Source of the DNA: Anaerolineales bacterium | Lineage (GTDB): Bacteria > Chloroflexota > Anaerolineae > Anaerolineales > E44-bin32 | Assembly: GCA_030668545.1 (NCBI GenBank) | Contig: DAOUTT010000094.1 | Coordinates: 1-7,655 of the forward strand | Length of the DNA: 7,655 bases | Direction: 5' to 3' | Shown: positions 6,513 to 7,655 of the stretch, piece by piece | How positions within the stretch are numbered: position 1 is the stretch's first letter | How the letters are laid out: each line of letters opens with the position of its first letter | Notes under the pieces: model-generated | What the model saw: only the letters and a program-made list of their open reading frames with translations | Databases searched by the model: none | What the model was told of the DNA's origin: nothing | Made by a program: the position numbers and the translations under genes

Positions 6513-7655
6513 ATGAAAAACCAATACACGGATGACCGCCTCCCCGAAGGCACCGTCACCTTCCTGTTCACCGACATCGAGGGCTCGACCGAGCTGCTGA
6601 AAGCGTTGGGCGACACATACGCCGAGCTTCTTTCCCAGCAGCGCGAATTACTGCGGGATATCTTCAATCGCTGGGGCGGGCAGGAAGTCGACACGCAGGG
6701 CGACTCGTTCTTTATTTCCTTTCCGCGGGCGACCCAAGCGGTATCCGCAGCGGTTGAGATTCAAAAGACGATCCATGAACGCACGTGGCCTGACGATGTT
6801 GAGGTCCGCCTGCGCATGGGCTTGCACACCGGTGAACCCTTGACGTGGACAGAAGGCTATGTGGGTATGGACGTGCACCGCGCCGCCCGCATCGCCCACG
6901 TGGGCCACGGTGGGCAGGTGCTGCTCTCGGAGACGACGACTCCGCTAGTGCGCGACGAGCTGCCCGATGGGGTGAGTCTGCTCAATCTGGGGCGTCACCG
7001 ATTAAAAGATATGCGCCGACCGGAGCGCATCCACCAGCTGGTGATCGAGGGGCTGCCCTCGGCGTTTCCACCCTTGAAATCAGAAAGCACCGGACTTCCC
7101 CCGCACAACTTACCTCTCCAGACCACCGCGTTTGTCGGTCGAGCGCTCGAACTTGAAGTTCTTGAGGGGATGATCTCCGACACGGAGGTGCGCTTGATCA
7201 CGATTGTCGGCCCCGGGGGGATGGGGAAAACCAGGATCGCCCTCGCCCTAGCCGAAAAGCAGGTGACGATTCGGGAACGAACCAACGGTAGGGTGAGAGC
7301 CCGTTTTCCCAACGGTGTCTTCTTTGTGAGCTTGGCCCCACTGGCATCCCCGAGCAGCATCCCGCCTGCTATCGCCGAGGCCTTGAACATTCAGATTGTG
7401 AGTACAGAGGGACGCAGTGCTGGATCTGGCGGTGAGATACGATCCCCCAATAAGCAAGTGCTTGACTTCCTGCGGTCCAAGCGGCTCATGTTGGTCATGG
7501 ATAATTTTGAGCATCTGCTTAAGGGCGCTGATTTTTTGAACGAAATCATGGCTTTGGCACCTGAGGTGAAGATCCTGGTCACCTCGCGGGAAGGATTGAA
7601 TGCGAAAGCCGAGCATCTGTTCCCGCTGACGGGAATGAAATTCCCGGATGCCGAA
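6513..7655 (+). CDS. Second cyclase-like + STAND ATPase protein, N-terminal 381 residues (3' end outside window)
   Basis: The frame opens at ATG 6513 (an in-frame TAG at 6504-6506 excludes an earlier start) and stays open to the last base. Residues 13-180 are a class III cyclase-type domain, about 69% identical without gaps to that of the complete gene upstream (123 of 177 by hand count). Metal aspartates D21 (FLFTDIEGST) and D64 (EVDTQGDSF) and arginine R126 are kept; the Lys, Asp and Asn positions hold D60, G115 and H122. Residues 205-381 begin a STAND ATPase: FVGR at 207-210, Walker A GPGGMGKT at 233-240, Walker B LMLVMD ending at D330, TSR at 357-359. The Walker A to Walker B distance is 91 residues against 71 in the upstream paralogue, because of two polar insertions near 250-262 and 298-310. 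The sensor end, probably TPR, is not visible. Predicted cytosolic; same role as the upstream paralogue by inference. The 81-base gap suggests co-transcription with the transporter. Confidence 0.92.
   Translation, partial: MKNQYTDDRLPEGTVTFLFTDIEGSTELLKALGDTYAELLSQQRELLRDIFNRWGGQEVDTQGDSFFISFPRATQAVSAAVEIQKTIHERTWPDDVEVRLRMGLHTGEPLTWTEGYVGMDVHRAARIAHVGHGGQVLLSETTTPLVRDELPDGVSLLNLGRHRLKDMRRPERIHQLVIEGLPSAFPPLKSESTGLPPHNLPLQTTAFVGRALELEVLEGMISDTEVRLITIVGPGGMGKTRIALALAEKQVTIRERTNGRVRARFPNGVFFVSLAPLASPSSIPPAIAEALNIQIVSTEGRSAGSGGEIRSPNKQVLDFLRSKRLMLVMDNFEHLLKGADFLNEIMALAPEVKILVTSREGLNAKAEHLFPLTGMKFPDAE

Overview
The window carries four protein-coding genes, all on the plus strand, and no RNA genes, insertion sequences or CRISPR arrays that I can see. 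In order they are: the 3' end of a TPR protein (1-942); a complete 956-residue protein with a class III nucleotide-cyclase-like domain, a STAND (NB-ARC-like) ATPase and a TPR tail (1138-4008); an MFS transporter fused to a cyclic-nucleotide-binding domain (4629-6272, with a coding tail reaching 6431 beyond an in-frame TGA); and the first 381 residues of a second cyclase-STAND protein (6513-7655, running off the end).

The organism is most likely a bacterium of the Chloroflexota (Anaerolineae-like) or, less likely, an actinobacterium. This is inferred from the cyclase + ATPase + TPR architecture and its phrasing (TFLFTDIEGST, VHRAARI, GPGGTGKTR, LVLDNFEHL, LLVTSRE, IHGLLRQYA), which is typical of large paralogous families in those phyla. 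No taxonomic marker gene is present, so the assignment is tentative.

Layout: 1-942 is TPR coding. 943-1137 is a leader or intergenic stretch with a hairpin directly before the Shine-Dalgarno site of the second gene, which starts at TTG. 4009-4628 is a 620-base non-coding stretch with a 13-base imperfect direct repeat, two hairpins and one weak promoter candidate. 6432-6512 is a short gap before the second cyclase gene.

How the genes may work together (inference): in each cyclase-STAND protein the TPR tail would sense a signal, the ATPase would act as the switch, and the N-terminal cyclase-like domain would be the output. Between the two such genes lies a transporter with a cyclic-nucleotide-binding domain that keeps the Gly-Glu...Arg phosphate-binding signature, so a local cyclic-nucleotide circuit gating an exporter is a reasonable hypothesis. 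Two facts complicate it. Both cyclase domains keep the metal-binding aspartates and the transition-state arginine but have lost the usual purine-specifying Lys and Asp and the Asn. The transporter's binding domain is cut by a TGA exactly before its C-terminal lid helices, although the missing 52 codons are still intact downstream in the same frame.
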